NCBI GenBank assembly: GCA_002691245.1
Contig: NZHH01000028.1
Coordinates: 1 to 64,000 of the forward strand
Direction: 5' to 3'
From: Methylaequor sp002691245
GTDB lineage: Bacteria > Pseudomonadota > Alphaproteobacteria > Methylaequorales > Methylaequoraceae
DNA length: 64,000 bases
Positions within the stretch are counted from its first letter, which is position 1; the number at the start of each line of letters is the position of its first letter. Below the pieces are notes generated by a model. That model was not told the DNA's origin and searched no databases. It saw nothing but the letters and a program-made list of their open reading frames with translations. Positions 47,173 through 55,468 of this stretch are shown piece by piece. Made by a program: the position numbers and the translations under genes.

Positions 47173-48412
47173 TCAAAATTAACTTCAATAAATTTTTGGA
47201 TACGTTTTTGCCTGATTTGATACCATCTTCATGAAAACCATACCCTAAATAAGCACCACAAAACCATANATTATTTTTTCCTTGTATACTGTTAATTTTT
47301 CTTTGTAAACTGAANGTTTTAAAATTATAAACCGGATGCTCATAAATAATTTTTTTATATATTTTATTTTTAGCCGGCTTTCTNGAGGGNTTCAANGTAA
47401 CGAAAAAGTTTTGGGTTGTAGCTAAATTTTGTAATAAGTTCATCCAGTAAGAGACTGAAATTTCTTTCTTATTTTCTATATAATTCCAACTGGCCCAAAC
47501 TTTTTTATTTTTTGGCATTAAATTACANTCAGAATGTAAAAAAACTAAATTTTTGCTGTAAGTTATATCTGAAAAAAAGGTTAGATTTTTTTTCTCTTTG
47601 CTTTTGATAATTTCTTTTACTTCATCAGAATGAGCAGCGATTACCACATGATTGTATTTTCTTTTTTTATTCTTAAATTTTAACTCCCACATTCCATCAG
47701 TTGTTCTNTAAATTGTGGATTTTGAGTTCTTAAATGCTCTTATTTTTGGATTTGAAAGGACTTTCTTGACATATTCTTTACTACCTCCACTAACTGTCTG
47801 CCATGCTGGTCTATTAAAAATTCTCAATAACCCGTGNTTAGAAAAAAAATTAACGAACTTATCNAATGGATANTTCTTTATTTGACTAATTGGTGAAGAC
47901 CAAATACTGGCNGCCATTGGATAAAGATGATACATTTTAAAATAATTTGAATATTTTAGCTTTGTTAAGTATTCATCAATTGTTTTATTTTTNAAATATT
48001 CTCTATCTTTTTCTGCGTTTTTATAAAATTTGACAATTTCATAGAGCATTTTTAGAAACTTAAAATTCAATAAATTTTTCTTCTGAGCAAAAATACTCGA
48101 TATTGAATCTCCTGAATATTCTAGTTTACCTTCATTCATAGAGACGGAAAAGGACATATTGCTTGTAAATGAAGGAACTTTTAATTGTTTAAAAAAGTTA
48201 CAAAGATTTGGNTAATTTAATTCATTNAAAACTATGAAGCCAGTATCAATTGGTATTTTATTTTTGTCAGTTTCAACAATTTGAGTGTTTGAATGACCAC
48301 CGTAATAATCGTTCTTTTCATAAATATCAATTTTAAATTTTTGGGATAAATACCAAGCGCTTGATAGACCTGATATACCACTTCCAATAACGGCAATTCT
48401 AGTATTTAACAT
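47159..48412 (-). CDS. FAD/NAD(P)-binding oxidoreductase (amine-oxidase fold) of the Cfa cluster
   Basis: A 417-residue flavoprotein. The dinucleotide fold is at the start (IAVIGSGISGLSSAWYLS), with YEKNDYYGGHSNT, then a GDSISSIFAQ region, the HVVIAAHSDEVKEII strand and the terminal WFCGAYLGYGFHEDGIKSG that contacts FAD. It resembles UfaD-type and similar desaturase/oxidase enzymes in alphaproteobacteria. By context it may desaturate or oxidise the acyl chain before methylation. It is the first gene of a five-gene operon on the minus strand. Confidence 0.86.
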   Translation of the reverse strand: MLNTRIAVIGSGISGLSSAWYLSQKFKIDIYEKNDYYGGHSNTQIVETDKNKIPIDTGFIVXNELNXPNLCNFFKQLKVPSFTSNMSFSVSMNEGKLEYSGDSISSIFAQKKNLLNFKFLKMLYEIVKFYKNAEKDREYXKNKTIDEYLTKLKYSNYFKMYHLYPMXASIWSSPISQIKXYPXDKFVNFFSXHGLLRIFNRPAWQTVSGGSKEYVKKVLSNPKIRAFKNSKSTIXRTTDGMWELKFKNKKRKYNHVVIAAHSDEVKEIIKSKEKKNLTFFSDITYSKNLVFLHSXCNLMPKNKKVWASWNYIENKKEISVSYWMNLLQNLATTQNFFVXLXPXRKPAKNKIYKKIIYEHPVYNFKXFSLQRKINSIQGKNNXWFCGAYLGYGFHEDGIKSGKNVSKNLLKLILNERN

Positions 48413-48467
48413 AAATTGATTTTAGAAAAAAAAAAATATAATTAAACAAAATAAATCAATATATTGT

Positions 48468-48496
48468 TTGACTTANNTAATTTGTTACTATATATT
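48468..48496 (+). promoter_or_regulatory. Strong sigma-70-like promoter of a small transcription unit
   Basis: A -35 element TTGACT at 48468–48473 and a -10 TATATT at 48491–48496 with exactly 17 bases between. Transcription would start near 48503, a few bases before a 24-codon ORF and about 90 bases before a perfect hairpin. Confidence 0.55.
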
Positions 48497-48510
48497 GATA
48501 TTGNGCTAGT

Positions 48511-48585
48511 ATGATAATAACAAAATTTTGTGCAATAACATTCTCANCAATTTTTTTGTTATTACTAGTTTCAAGTCTATTTTAA
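48511..48585 (+). CDS. 24-residue hydrophobic peptide (candidate small protein or leader)
   Basis: An ATG-started ORF of 24 codons with a hydrophobic body (residues 9–23, ending LLLLVSSLF) and a short basic N terminus. It starts only about 8 bases from the predicted transcription start, has no ribosome-binding site, and is followed after eight bases by a perfect hairpin. It may be a tiny membrane peptide, a leaderless gene, or just part of a small RNA. Confidence 0.4.
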   Translation: MIITKFCAITFSXIFLLLLVSSLF

Positions 48586-48593
48586 TTTCCTCC

Positions 48594-48623
48594 AATAAAA
48601 CCCTGGTCTTCCAGGGTTTTATT
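48594..48623. terminator. Perfect 13-bp hairpin, probably a bidirectional terminator
   Basis: The arms aataaaaccctgg and ccagggttttatt pair perfectly around a TCTT loop. On both strands the downstream arm ends with a T-rich stretch (TTTTATTG on plus; TTTTATT on minus). The hairpin lies between the plus-strand 24-codon ORF and the end of the minus-strand 58-codon ORF, so it can serve both. Confidence 0.72.
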
Positions 48624-48795
48624 GTTTTCTGTAAATTTCCAACCAATTAGAAGATAATTGTTTATTAGATATAGATTGNTTGCCGGTTGCGGCAAGTAAT
48701 TCCGAGGTGCTATAATTTTCNAGATCAGNTTTAAACGAATAGCGAGATTGGTCTTTATTTCTATCAAATCTGAGATTTTGTATNAATCCTAGCAT
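48619..48795 (-). CDS. 58-residue hypothetical protein
   Basis: A small ORF on the minus strand from ATG 48793–48795 to TAA 48619–48621. The peptide has protein-like composition: RFDRNKDQSRYSFK in the first half, then a Ser/Leu/Ala-rich helix (NYSTSELLAATG) and a C-terminal NWLEIYRKQ. The stop overlaps the T-rich arm of the hairpin by five bases. There is no convincing ribosome-binding site and three residues are ambiguous from N bases. I do not recognise the family. Confidence 0.48.
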   Translation of the reverse strand: MLGXIQNLRFDRNKDQSRYSFKXDXENYSTSELLAATGXQSISNKQLSSNWLEIYRKQ

Positions 48796-48825
48796 AANCT
48801 TAAAAACGACAATATACAGAATTGT

Positions 48826-49140
48826 TTAGTCTTTTCTCAAAAAATGTTTTCTAAACTCACACACNGCCGTAAAATAAGGGTCGCCAGTTCTAGGAACTGT
48901 TGCAATTATTTGCTTTCTTACATCGCAATTTTCGGCTATCAACGAGTTTAACAAATGCCCTGAATTAAGAAACTCTGAGTGGATTGCGATAAATATATTG
49001 TCTGAATTTTTACATTTAGTAAGTTGTTTTTTAAGTTCTCCGNTTTTACTNTCTTTATTNTAAATAACTTTACACCAATGACCTGATTCAGCACCCTTGA
49101 ATAAAAAAATAAAAGCNAAGATTAAGTAAANANATTTCAT
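48826..49140 (-). CDS. Small exported Cys-containing protein, family not recognised
   Basis: About 104 residues from ATG 49140. An N-terminal hydrophobic signal (about residues 1–17) is followed by a mature part of about 85 residues with four Cys: GHWCKVI, LTKCKNS, AENCDVRK and VCEFRKHF. Paired Cys suggest two disulfide bonds, so it probably works in the periplasm. The segment IFIAIHSEFLNSGHLLN sits at the centre. I do not recognise a named family. It overlaps the PAP2 gene by four bases and is co-directional with it, so they likely share a transcript. Confidence 0.6.
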   Translation of the reverse strand: MKXXYLIXAFIFLFKGAESGHWCKVIXNKXSKXGELKKQLTKCKNSDNIFIAIHSEFLNSGHLLNSLIAENCDVRKQIIATVPRTGDPYFTXVCEFRKHFLRKD

Positions 49141-49913
49141 ACAAATATTCTCCAATACATTAACTTTATTAAATCTTTAAACCTAATATTATATTTTTTT
49201 TTTATTTTTTCGACTTCGTTTCTGTAAATTTTTTCATACAAGATTAACGGAACAACTGCTCCCAAATATGCTCCTGCAATTAAATCACTTGGAAAATGCA
49301 TNGACATAAAGATTCTAGAAANGCTCATTAGCGAAGCTAATACAATGATATAAAGCGCATGTTTATTTGAATAAATTATTATCAAAATTGCTAGAGTAAA
49401 TGCGGCCTGAGTATGGCCTGAGGGAAATGAACTAACTTTATGCTCTATATTAAAAAAATTAACCCTATCATANCCNTCTAAGAAAAAATACTTTGGNCGA
49501 GATACTCCAAAAATATACTTNAAAAGGTTACAAAGTATTCCAGCAATTGCAATTGANNAAATAAANTGCTTACACAANAGNGATAAATAATTAAATAATG
49601 AAATTGTTTTGTCTAAGCTAAAACCCAAATTATTTCTTATTACTTTTAACTTATCTTTATTTAATAAANTGTATTTTATATTTGTGTTAAAAACTAAAAT
49701 TAATACACAAATAATAATTATATTTAGTGGATCAAAAATATCTGATAATGGGTCTATTAATTCCTTAAAAAATTGGAAAAAAACTCCNTGAAATGACCTT
49801 GAGAGTTTAAAAATAGCTATATCCAAAAAATTAAAAAATATAATTATTGTGAAAGTAATAATAAAAAAGAATCTCAGNGAAGTTAAAAATCTCAATTTTT
49901 TTAAATACATCAT
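49137..49913 (-). CDS. PAP2-family phosphatase
   Basis: A 258-residue, multi-helix membrane phosphatase. The three family motifs are present in the usual order: a degenerate first motif near the middle, SSFPSGHTQ in the second and SRIFMxMHFPSDLIAGAYLG in the third (Arg, His, Asp). It would remove a phosphate from lipid or polyprenyl diphosphate, such as undecaprenyl diphosphate or lipid A. Its place beside ArnT-like and ArnC-like genes favours a role in lipid A or polyprenyl metabolism. Confidence 0.85.
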   Translation of the reverse strand: MMYLKKLRFLTXLRFFFIITFTIIIFFNFLDIAIFKLSRSFXGVFFQFFKELIDPLSDIFDPLNIIIICVLILVFNTNIKYXLLNKDKLKVIRNNLGFSLDKTISLFNYLXXLCKXFIXSIAIAGILCNLXKYIFGVSXPKYFFLXXYDRVNFFNIEHKVSSFPSGHTQAAFTLAILIIIYSNKHALYIIVLASLMSXSRIFMXMHFPSDLIAGAYLGAVVPLILYEKIYRNEVEKIKKKYNIRFKDLIKLMYWRIFV

Positions 49914-49916
49914 ATC

Positions 49917-51527
49917 TTANTTTTGATANACCATAATATTTACTTCTTTACCTTTTGAATAGTTAAAACCAGNAATTTGATTAATTAAAACTAAATTTCG
50001 AAATCTGTCCTGTTTTTTTANTTTTTGACTTAAGTCCTTTGTCAATATAATTAAAAACTTCTTGTTTCTAATATCTTCTTTCGAAATCTCATTCAACGAA
50101 ACATTATTNAGTGATGAATGAGATGTTAAAAATAGCAAACTAGGTTCATTGAACCCATATGCCAATATGTGATCGAAGTTATTTTCATACTTTTTAATTA
50201 AATTATTTATGTTTTGTGAAACCCATAATTTTTCAATTCTTGGAATTAAGAAAAAAACTAAAACTAGATATACTGATATTTGGAATAGTCCTGTATATGT
50301 NATAAATTTTTTCAAACTGGNCCTAAACCTAAATAACGTAAGCANAAAAATCAAAAAGATATTAAAACANATAACTANCANCAAAGATGAATCTGGTTTT
50401 CCATATTCNAAAACTGAATAANATATTAAAGTTGTTATAATTANAGGNTATAAAATTAATGTGAAAATTGAAGATTTTATTTTATTACTATCAAACTTCT
50501 CNTCAACAATTAGTTTAGAGATCAAAATACTCATTGGTAAGTAACACGGATATACATAATGTGGTAATTTTGTGGGTATTAATTCAAAAATAATAAATGG
50601 TGCTAAAAAACTAACTATTAGGATTAATTTAAAATCATCTTTTTTTAGTATTGCTTGAAAATTTGATTTTAAATTTTTGAATAAGCTGTAGAAAAAAATT
50701 GAACCGGGCCAAAAAAAAATAAAAAANAGAATTGTATAGTACCCCGGAGGAAAACCATGAGATTCTTGTCCTGATTTAATCTTATTGAATAAGTCATTTC
50801 CAACTGATTCGTGCCAAAAAACACCACCAGATTTTATATTAATTAAAATAAACCAAGGAACTGAAATCAAAAGAAATAACAAAAAAGCGGGTGCTGACCA
50901 AAAAAACTTAAAAATATTTTTTTTCTTTATAATAGAAAATACTAGCAATGGAANNATTATAAATATCATAATAATAGGGCCTTTGACCAATACACCTAAT
51001 GCCATGCACACCCAAAAAGAAAAAAGCTCNTAATTATTGATATTCTTTAACTTTATNGTTTTGTATAAAATTAGATTGCAAATACTTACGAGCATGAATA
51101 GTAATGCATCTGTTTTTGATTGATGAATCTCAGATATTGTTAACAAACAAAAAGTAAGAAAAAAAATAGTTAGATATATTGTGATTTTTTTTTCATATTT
51201 TTNTAAATAGCAGTAAATAAATAAAATACATAAAAAAAAACTAACTATAGAAGGCAATCTATAGATCCATATTTCGTTAAATGGGTAAGAACCTAGTATT
51301 TTNTTNGATAGTACCTGTGACCAATAAATACCAATTGGCTTTTTATAACGAGGTTCATNNACCATTTTAATATCAATATATTCNTGCTCTATTANCATCG
51401 TTTTTGACGCAGTTGCAAATCTTGCTTCGTCCCTGTCTAATACNGGTANATTTAANACTCCCTGAAAATAAATAACAAAAACAAATAANAAGAAAAAAAA
51501 AAATTTTTTATCAAAAGAGAAATTCAT
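49917..51527 (-). CDS. ArnT-like glycosyltransferase (GT83/GT39-type membrane protein)
   Basis: A 536-residue protein with about twelve membrane helices. The luminal acidic motif is in the opening VLDRDEARFATASKTM, and LPHYVYPCYLPMSILIS is the later PMT/ArnT signature. It transfers a sugar from a polyprenyl-phosphate donor to an outer-envelope acceptor such as lipid A. It diverges from the GT2 (ArnC/DPM-like) gene that would make its donor. N bases make many residues ambiguous. Confidence 0.85.
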   Translation of the reverse strand: MNFSFDKKFFFFXLFVFVIYFQGXLNXXVLDRDEARFATASKTMXIEXEYIDIKMXXEPRYKKPIGIYWSQVLXXKILGSYPFNEIWIYRLPSIVSFFLCILFIYCYLXKYEKKITIYLTIFFLTFCLLTISEIHQSKTDALLFMLVSICNLILYKXIKLKNINNXELFSFWVCMALGVLVKGPIIMIFIXXPLLVFSIIKKKNIFKFFWSAPAFLLFLLISVPWFILINIKSGGVFWHESVGNDLFNKIKSGQESHGFPPGYYTIXFFIFFWPGSIFFYSLFKNLKSNFQAILKKDDFKLILIVSFLAPFIIFELIPTKLPHYVYPCYLPMSILISKLIVXEKFDSNKIKSSIFTLILXPXIITTLIXYSVXEYGKPDSSLXXVXCFNIFLIFXLTLFRFRXSLKKFXTYTGLFQISVYLVLVFFLIPRIEKLWVSQNINNLIKKYENNFDHILAYGFNEPSLLFLTSHSSXNNVSLNEISKEDIRNKKFLIILTKDLSQKXKKQDRFRNLVLINQIXGFNYSKGKEVNIMXYQX

Positions 51528-51576
51528 TGTTTAATATGCAAAGTAAATTAGGTTTAAAACCATCATAGCATTCAAA

Positions 51577-52281
51577 ATGAAAAATTTTAGTATTATAATT
51601 CCAATTTTCAACGAATCTGAATCAATTTTTGAATTAATTGATGAAATAATATTAGTATTTGGAAAAAACCTGCCTGAAATTATAATCGTAGACGACGGAA
51701 GTACAGATAATTTCAAAAAAAAAAAAGATAAAATTGAAAATAAAACACTAATTTTTTCACATAAAAATAATCTTGGGAAATGTAAAGCAATGTACACAGG
51801 TATTCAAAAAGCAAATAATGAATTAATTTGTATTATAGATGGTGACGGACAAAACCCACCATATGAAATAAAAAAACTTTTAGAATGCTGGAAAAATTTA
51901 GATTTAAATTATAAAAAAAAATTTTTAATTTGTGGACACAGAATAAATAGGCAGGATAATTTTAAAAAAAGAATTAGTTCAAAGATAGCAAATTCTATTA
52001 GAAGATTTATTCTTAATGATGATTGTAATGATACAGCATGTGCTTTAAAACTTTTCTTAAAATCAAATTATTTGGGTATTAATTACTTTAGAAATATGCA
52101 TCGTTTCCTACCTGCAGTCTTTAAAGCTAAAGGATGTAAAATATTCAATGTTTTAATTAATGATCGGCCCAGAAGTGCAGGTAAATCAAAATATAATTTC
52201 AATAATAGGTTTTGGATAGGTATTATAGATCTAATAAAAGTATGGAAGTTAATAACAAAGGAGAAAAAAAATGGAAAATGA
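51577..52281 (+). CDS. ArnC/dolichol-phosphate-mannose-synthase-like glycosyltransferase 2
   Basis: A 234-residue GT-A enzyme. The start FSIIIPIFNESESIFELIDEI is the nucleotide-binding strand, DDGSTDN follows, DGDGQNPPYEI is the metal site, and HRINRQDNFKKRISSKIAN with a later NDRPRSAGKSKYN closes the catalytic part. It lacks the C-terminal membrane helices of ArnC and is closer to DPM synthases. It would charge a polyprenyl phosphate with a sugar for the ArnT-like transferase. It overlaps the next gene by 11 bases. Confidence 0.86.
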   Translation: MKNFSIIIPIFNESESIFELIDEIILVFGKNLPEIIIVDDGSTDNFKKKKDKIENKTLIFSHKNNLGKCKAMYTGIQKANNELICIIDGDGQNPPYEIKKLLECWKNLDLNYKKKFLICGHRINRQDNFKKRISSKIANSIRRFILNDDCNDTACALKLFLKSNYLGINYFRNMHRFLPAVFKAKGCKIFNVLINDRPRSAGKSKYNFNNRFWIGIIDLIKVWKLITKEKKNGK

Positions 52282-52573
52282 GCAAATTTGGTTAATTATA
52301 GGGTTTATTGGTCAAACAATTTTTGCCTCTAGATTTCTTATTCAATGGGTAGTAAGTGAACGAGCCTCTAAGAGTATAATTCCAAATATTTTTTGGTGGA
52401 TTAGTTTGGCTGGTAGCATGGTTCTTTTAAGCTATGCTATCCATAAATCTGACCCTGTTTTTATTGTTGGCCAATCTTGTGGTTTTCTTATTTATTCCAG
52501 AAATATTTATTTAATAAAAAAAGAGGGAAAAAGTAAAAAAAATGATCCAACAAAAATCATGAAAGTTAATTAG
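52271..52573 (+). CDS. Lipid-A-disaccharide synthase N-terminal-domain (LAB_N) membrane protein
   Basis: A 100-residue protein with three membrane helices. The LAB_N signature is complete: GFIGQTIFASRFLIQWVVSERA, the short PNIFWWISLAGSMVLL segment and a last GQSCGFLIYSRNIYLI helix. Such stand-alone domains are regular neighbours of GT2 and ArnT-like genes, where they seem to help membrane lipid glycosylation. It overlaps its upstream GT2 by 11 bases and abuts the AlkA-like gene. Confidence 0.85.
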   Translation: MENEQIWLIIGFIGQTIFASRFLIQWVVSERASKSIIPNIFWWISLAGSMVLLSYAIHKSDPVFIVGQSCGFLIYSRNIYLIKKEGKSKKNDPTKIMKVN

Positions 52574-53190
52574 TGAACAATAATTTCAAGAAAATTAACG
52601 ATTATATTGTGAGCAAATGTTATGACTTACCTATTTTCAAAAGCGAAATAAAAAAGAATGGTGTTATATCCTTAAAAAAAACGAAACTCGACTTATTTTC
52701 CTTTCTTACAAAAACTATAATTTCCCAACAAATTTCTGATAAAGTTGCAGAAATTACATGGGAAAAATATTGTCTCAATATTAAAGAACAGAACCCAAGA
52801 ATTAATGACATACCTGATCAAGTATTTTTAAAAAAAGTTCTTGATGTAGTTGGACTATCAAAGCAAAAAAAAAATTATATCATCGGTATTTATCAATCAA
52901 TAATTCTAAATAAGATTAACATAAACCTATTACAAAAAATGAATGATGAAGATTTTCATCGTTCGTTGATCAAGTTTCGTGGTATAGGTCCCTGGACTTG
53001 TAATATGACTTTAATATTTTTCTGTAATAGGTTAAATATTTTTCTTAATGACGACCTAGTTATTAAAAAAGTTATGTCGAGGCTTGTTAGAATTGAAAAA
53101 AAAGAGTTTGAAATTAAGGAGAGATTTTCTCCTTTTCTATCAATCCTAACTCTTCATCTTTGGAAGATGTCTCAGAGGATTTTGCAGTAA
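52573..53190 (+). CDS. DNA-3-methyladenine glycosylase, AlkA-type (HhH-GPD)
   Basis: A 205-residue DNA repair enzyme that removes alkylated purines. The helix–hairpin–helix is at about residues 130–165 (FRGIGPWTCNMTLIFFCN), followed by the catalytic Asp within the short NIFLNDDLVIKKVM stretch. It starts with GTG, immediately after the preceding stop. It lacks the N-terminal AlkA domain, so it is of the short bacterial type. Its end overlaps hemY by 45 bases in the convergent direction. Confidence 0.85.
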   Translation: MNNNFKKINDYIVSKCYDLPIFKSEIKKNGVISLKKTKLDLFSFLTKTIISQQISDKVAEITWEKYCLNIKEQNPRINDIPDQVFLKKVLDVVGLSKQKKNYIIGIYQSIILNKININLLQKMNDEDFHRSLIKFRGIGPWTCNMTLIFFCNRLNIFLNDDLVIKKVMSRLVRIEKKEFEIKERFSPFLSILTLHLWKMSQRILQ

Positions 53191-54456
53191 TTCATTAAAT
53201 AATTCCGAATTGTTTCTTGGTAATTTTGAGCTTTTTGGCCATAAAATAGAATTTATTGAGTTACAATTAGCGCATATTAGGCTCCATTTATTATCTTGGA
53301 ATTTGCAAACAGAGCAGGTCCATTTTGGTTGAGTTACAAATAATCTTTTTGGTTCTGATATTTTTAACCCTTTTATTTCTTTAGAAATATTTTTAAATAA
53401 TTCTATCATACGTTCGTCCCATTCATCTTTGTCAATTTTATCTAAATAACTTTGTGATTCACCCCAAATTGACGCCACAGAACTTGCGTATGCTAAAGCT
53501 AGCTTGGTTTCATTAGAATTTGCCTTCATCTTTTTTCTTAGAACTTTAGAAATTAATTTATATCTCATAAGTTTTTCTTTTTCTTGTTTTACATTCGAAA
53601 TCATAAATGTTTTTATTAAGTCTAAATACATTAATTTATCCCAAGTCTTATCAATTATTTCAGATGCTTTTTTAATATTAGATTCGTTCAAATAATATTT
53701 TATTGTTTCATCAACGACTAATATTGAATTGTTTGATAAATTTATTGCATCAGTTGATTTTCCACCTGACAAAACTAATAATTGTGCTTTGTAATCTTGT
53801 AAATCATCTGAAATATTTCTAACATTATTTATCAACTTAAATGCCTTTTTCCAATCCCTCTCTAATGCATAGATTTTTGAAAGTTTTTCATGAAACCATA
53901 AGTCTTGGGGTTTAGCTTCACATAATTTAAGAAGAAGCTTCTTTGCATCCTCAGTTTTCTTGCTTTTATACAACAAAATCACACTAGCTCTATCAATTAC
54001 ATATTTATTGTGAGGTAAAGTCTGAAGAATACTTAGATATTGTTGTGCACCTTTTAAGTCATTATTTATCAAACAATTATTAAATAGCATAAATACCGAA
54101 AAAAAATCGTTTTTTAAATATTTTCTTACCTTTCTTGTTTCTTTCTCTATTTTTTCTGAATCACCAAGTAAAATATTCTCAGCCAATCTATCCAAACTCT
54201 CGTTAGCAAGTAGCAAATATTTTGCCTTTCTATTTAATTTAAATGTTTTTGGGAAGTTTTTAATTGTTCCGAATAATCCAGATATTAAAAGTGTGAAGAT
54301 TACAATTAATATCAACACAAAAGTAATTCCAAGCATATTTGTTTGGACAAAATAATTGCTCAATGTTATTTCTACATTTCCAGGGTTATCAGATATCCAA
54401 ACAACCATTGATGAAAAAATTAGAATAAAAATAAATAATTTAATTATCTTTATCAA
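53146..54456 (-). CDS. HemY-family TPR protein of the heme block
   Basis: An alphaproteobacterial HemY-like membrane protein (not the oxygen-dependent HemY oxidase). Two N-terminal membrane helices, the second around NMLGITFVLILIVIFTLLISGL, are followed by TPR-like repeats and a Cys4 zinc ribbon (WTCSVCKFQDNKWSLICANC). I start at TTG 54456 (MIKIIKLFIF), which fits the family and overlaps mitofilin by only 17 bases; an ATG at 54552 would add 32 residues and overlap by 113. It acts with HemC/HemD neighbours in heme or tetrapyrrole handling by context. Confidence 0.78.
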   Translation of the reverse strand: MIKIIKLFIFILIFSSMVVWISDNPGNVEITLSNYFVQTNMLGITFVLILIVIFTLLISGLFGTIKNFPKTFKLNRKAKYLLLANESLDRLAENILLGDSEKIEKETRKVRKYLKNDFFSVFMLFNNCLINNDLKGAQQYLSILQTLPHNKYVIDRASVILLYKSKKTEDAKKLLLKLCEAKPQDLWFHEKLSKIYALERDWKKAFKLINNVRNISDDLQDYKAQLLVLSGGKSTDAINLSNNSILVVDETIKYYLNESNIKKASEIIDKTWDKLMYLDLIKTFMISNVKQEKEKLMRYKLISKVLRKKMKANSNETKLALAYASSVASIWGESQSYLDKIDKDEWDERMIELFKNISKEIKGLKISEPKRLFVTQPKWTCSVCKFQDNKWSLICANCNSINSILWPKSSKLPRNNSELFNELLQNPLRHLPKMKS

Positions 54457-55468
54457 AATTTGTCCCAACTTTATGAAGTAATTTCGATTCAAGTTCTTTA
54501 AGATTTTCTCTTGCATCTTTAAGTTTGTTAGCATCCTGAATCCATTTTTCAATTTCGAGGTCTTCGAGTTTTAATTCTTTTATTTCTTTTATAGATTTTT
54601 CAAGATTGTCTAAAATTAGATATTCTTTTGCTATCTTTATGGATTTAATTACCTCTAATTGATTGGAAAAATCAAAAGATTTAGTTGTGGAGCTGTCGTC
54701 AAATTTAGTGATTTTAAATGTACTATCAAACAGATTTTTAAGATAATTAATAAAACTTTCTTTGGAATCGAAAAAAACGTTGCCGTTTGAATATTTATTT
54801 ATTTTGTTGTTTATAAATGTATTTGTATCTAATGCGTAATATTGTAGTTTTTTATTTAATTGATCAAAAAGATATTCTTTTTTTTTTAGTGTTTTAATAT
54901 CTGTTTTTCTAAAATATTCTAATAAAGGTCTTAATGATGAATTATCATTGAATTTAAAAATAAGTTCCTCTATCTCCTGGTAAAAATTTTCTCTATTTTC
55001 AAATTTATTTTTTATCATAAACAAATCATTCAGTATCAAATATTTTTCTGCATATAAAAATTCAAGATTAGTTTTTTGTTTAACCTCAAAAGAATCAACT
55101 TTCTTATCTAAAAGTTTTATTATTGATTCATATTGGTCAAATTTAATTTTATTATCATTTATCTTCTCTTTTAGAATATCTAATTGTTGTTCAATAATTT
55201 GAGTATTATAATTTAACTTTTCTTCTTCTATTATTGGTTGTTCAGGTGAATCAAAATCTTCATTAACAATTCGATCAGAATTACTTTTAAAAATATTTTT
55301 AAAAATATCTAAATTATTTTTTTGATAAAAGAAGAATAAGAGAAATATGCATACTGTTGAAAGAATAATAAATAAGAAAATTTTTGAATAACCTCTTTTT
55401 TTATATTGATTTTTCTCCAAATCAATAAAATCTCCATCGCTTTGATTTGAAGCTTTTTTATTACTCAA
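54440..55468 (-). CDS. Mitofilin/MIC60-like membrane protein
   Basis: A 342-residue protein with one N-terminal membrane helix (about residues 28–48) and a long coiled-coil region from residue 70, with a helical C terminus ending IEKWIQDANKLKDARENLKELESKLL. This is the alphaproteobacterial Mic60 homologue, which shapes inner membranes, and it lies next to hemD as is conserved in the class. The last 17 bases overlap hemY; the start overlaps hemD by eight bases. Confidence 0.75.
   Translation of the reverse strand: MSNKKASNQSDGDFIDLEKNQYKKRGYSKIFLFIILSTVCIFLLFFFYQKNNLDIFKNIFKSNSDRIVNEDFDSPEQPIIEEEKLNYNTQIIEQQLDILKEKINDNKIKFDQYESIIKLLDKKVDSFEVKQKTNLEFLYAEKYLILNDLFMIKNKFENRENFYQEIEELIFKFNDNSSLRPLLEYFRKTDIKTLKKKEYLFDQLNKKLQYYALDTNTFINNKINKYSNGNVFFDSKESFINYLKNLFDSTFKITKFDDSSTTKSFDFSNQLEVIKSIKIAKEYLILDNLEKSIKEIKELKLEDLEIEKWIQDANKLKDARENLKELESKLLHKVGTNFDKDN

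Noticed and set aside
48582..48767. A 61-codon minus-strand ORF crossing the hairpin
   Set aside because: It reads through the terminator and has poor composition, while another frame of the same strand gives a better 58-codon ORF that stops at the hairpin.
51531..51797. 88-codon minus-strand ORF over the start of the GT2 gene
   Set aside because: It lies inside clear coding sequence of the opposite strand, with GT-A motifs, so it is an antisense shadow.
54457..54552. Longer HemY start at ATG 54552
   Set aside because: The extra 32 residues overlap well-formed mitofilin coding sequence, and the family's membrane helix begins right after the TTG at 54456.
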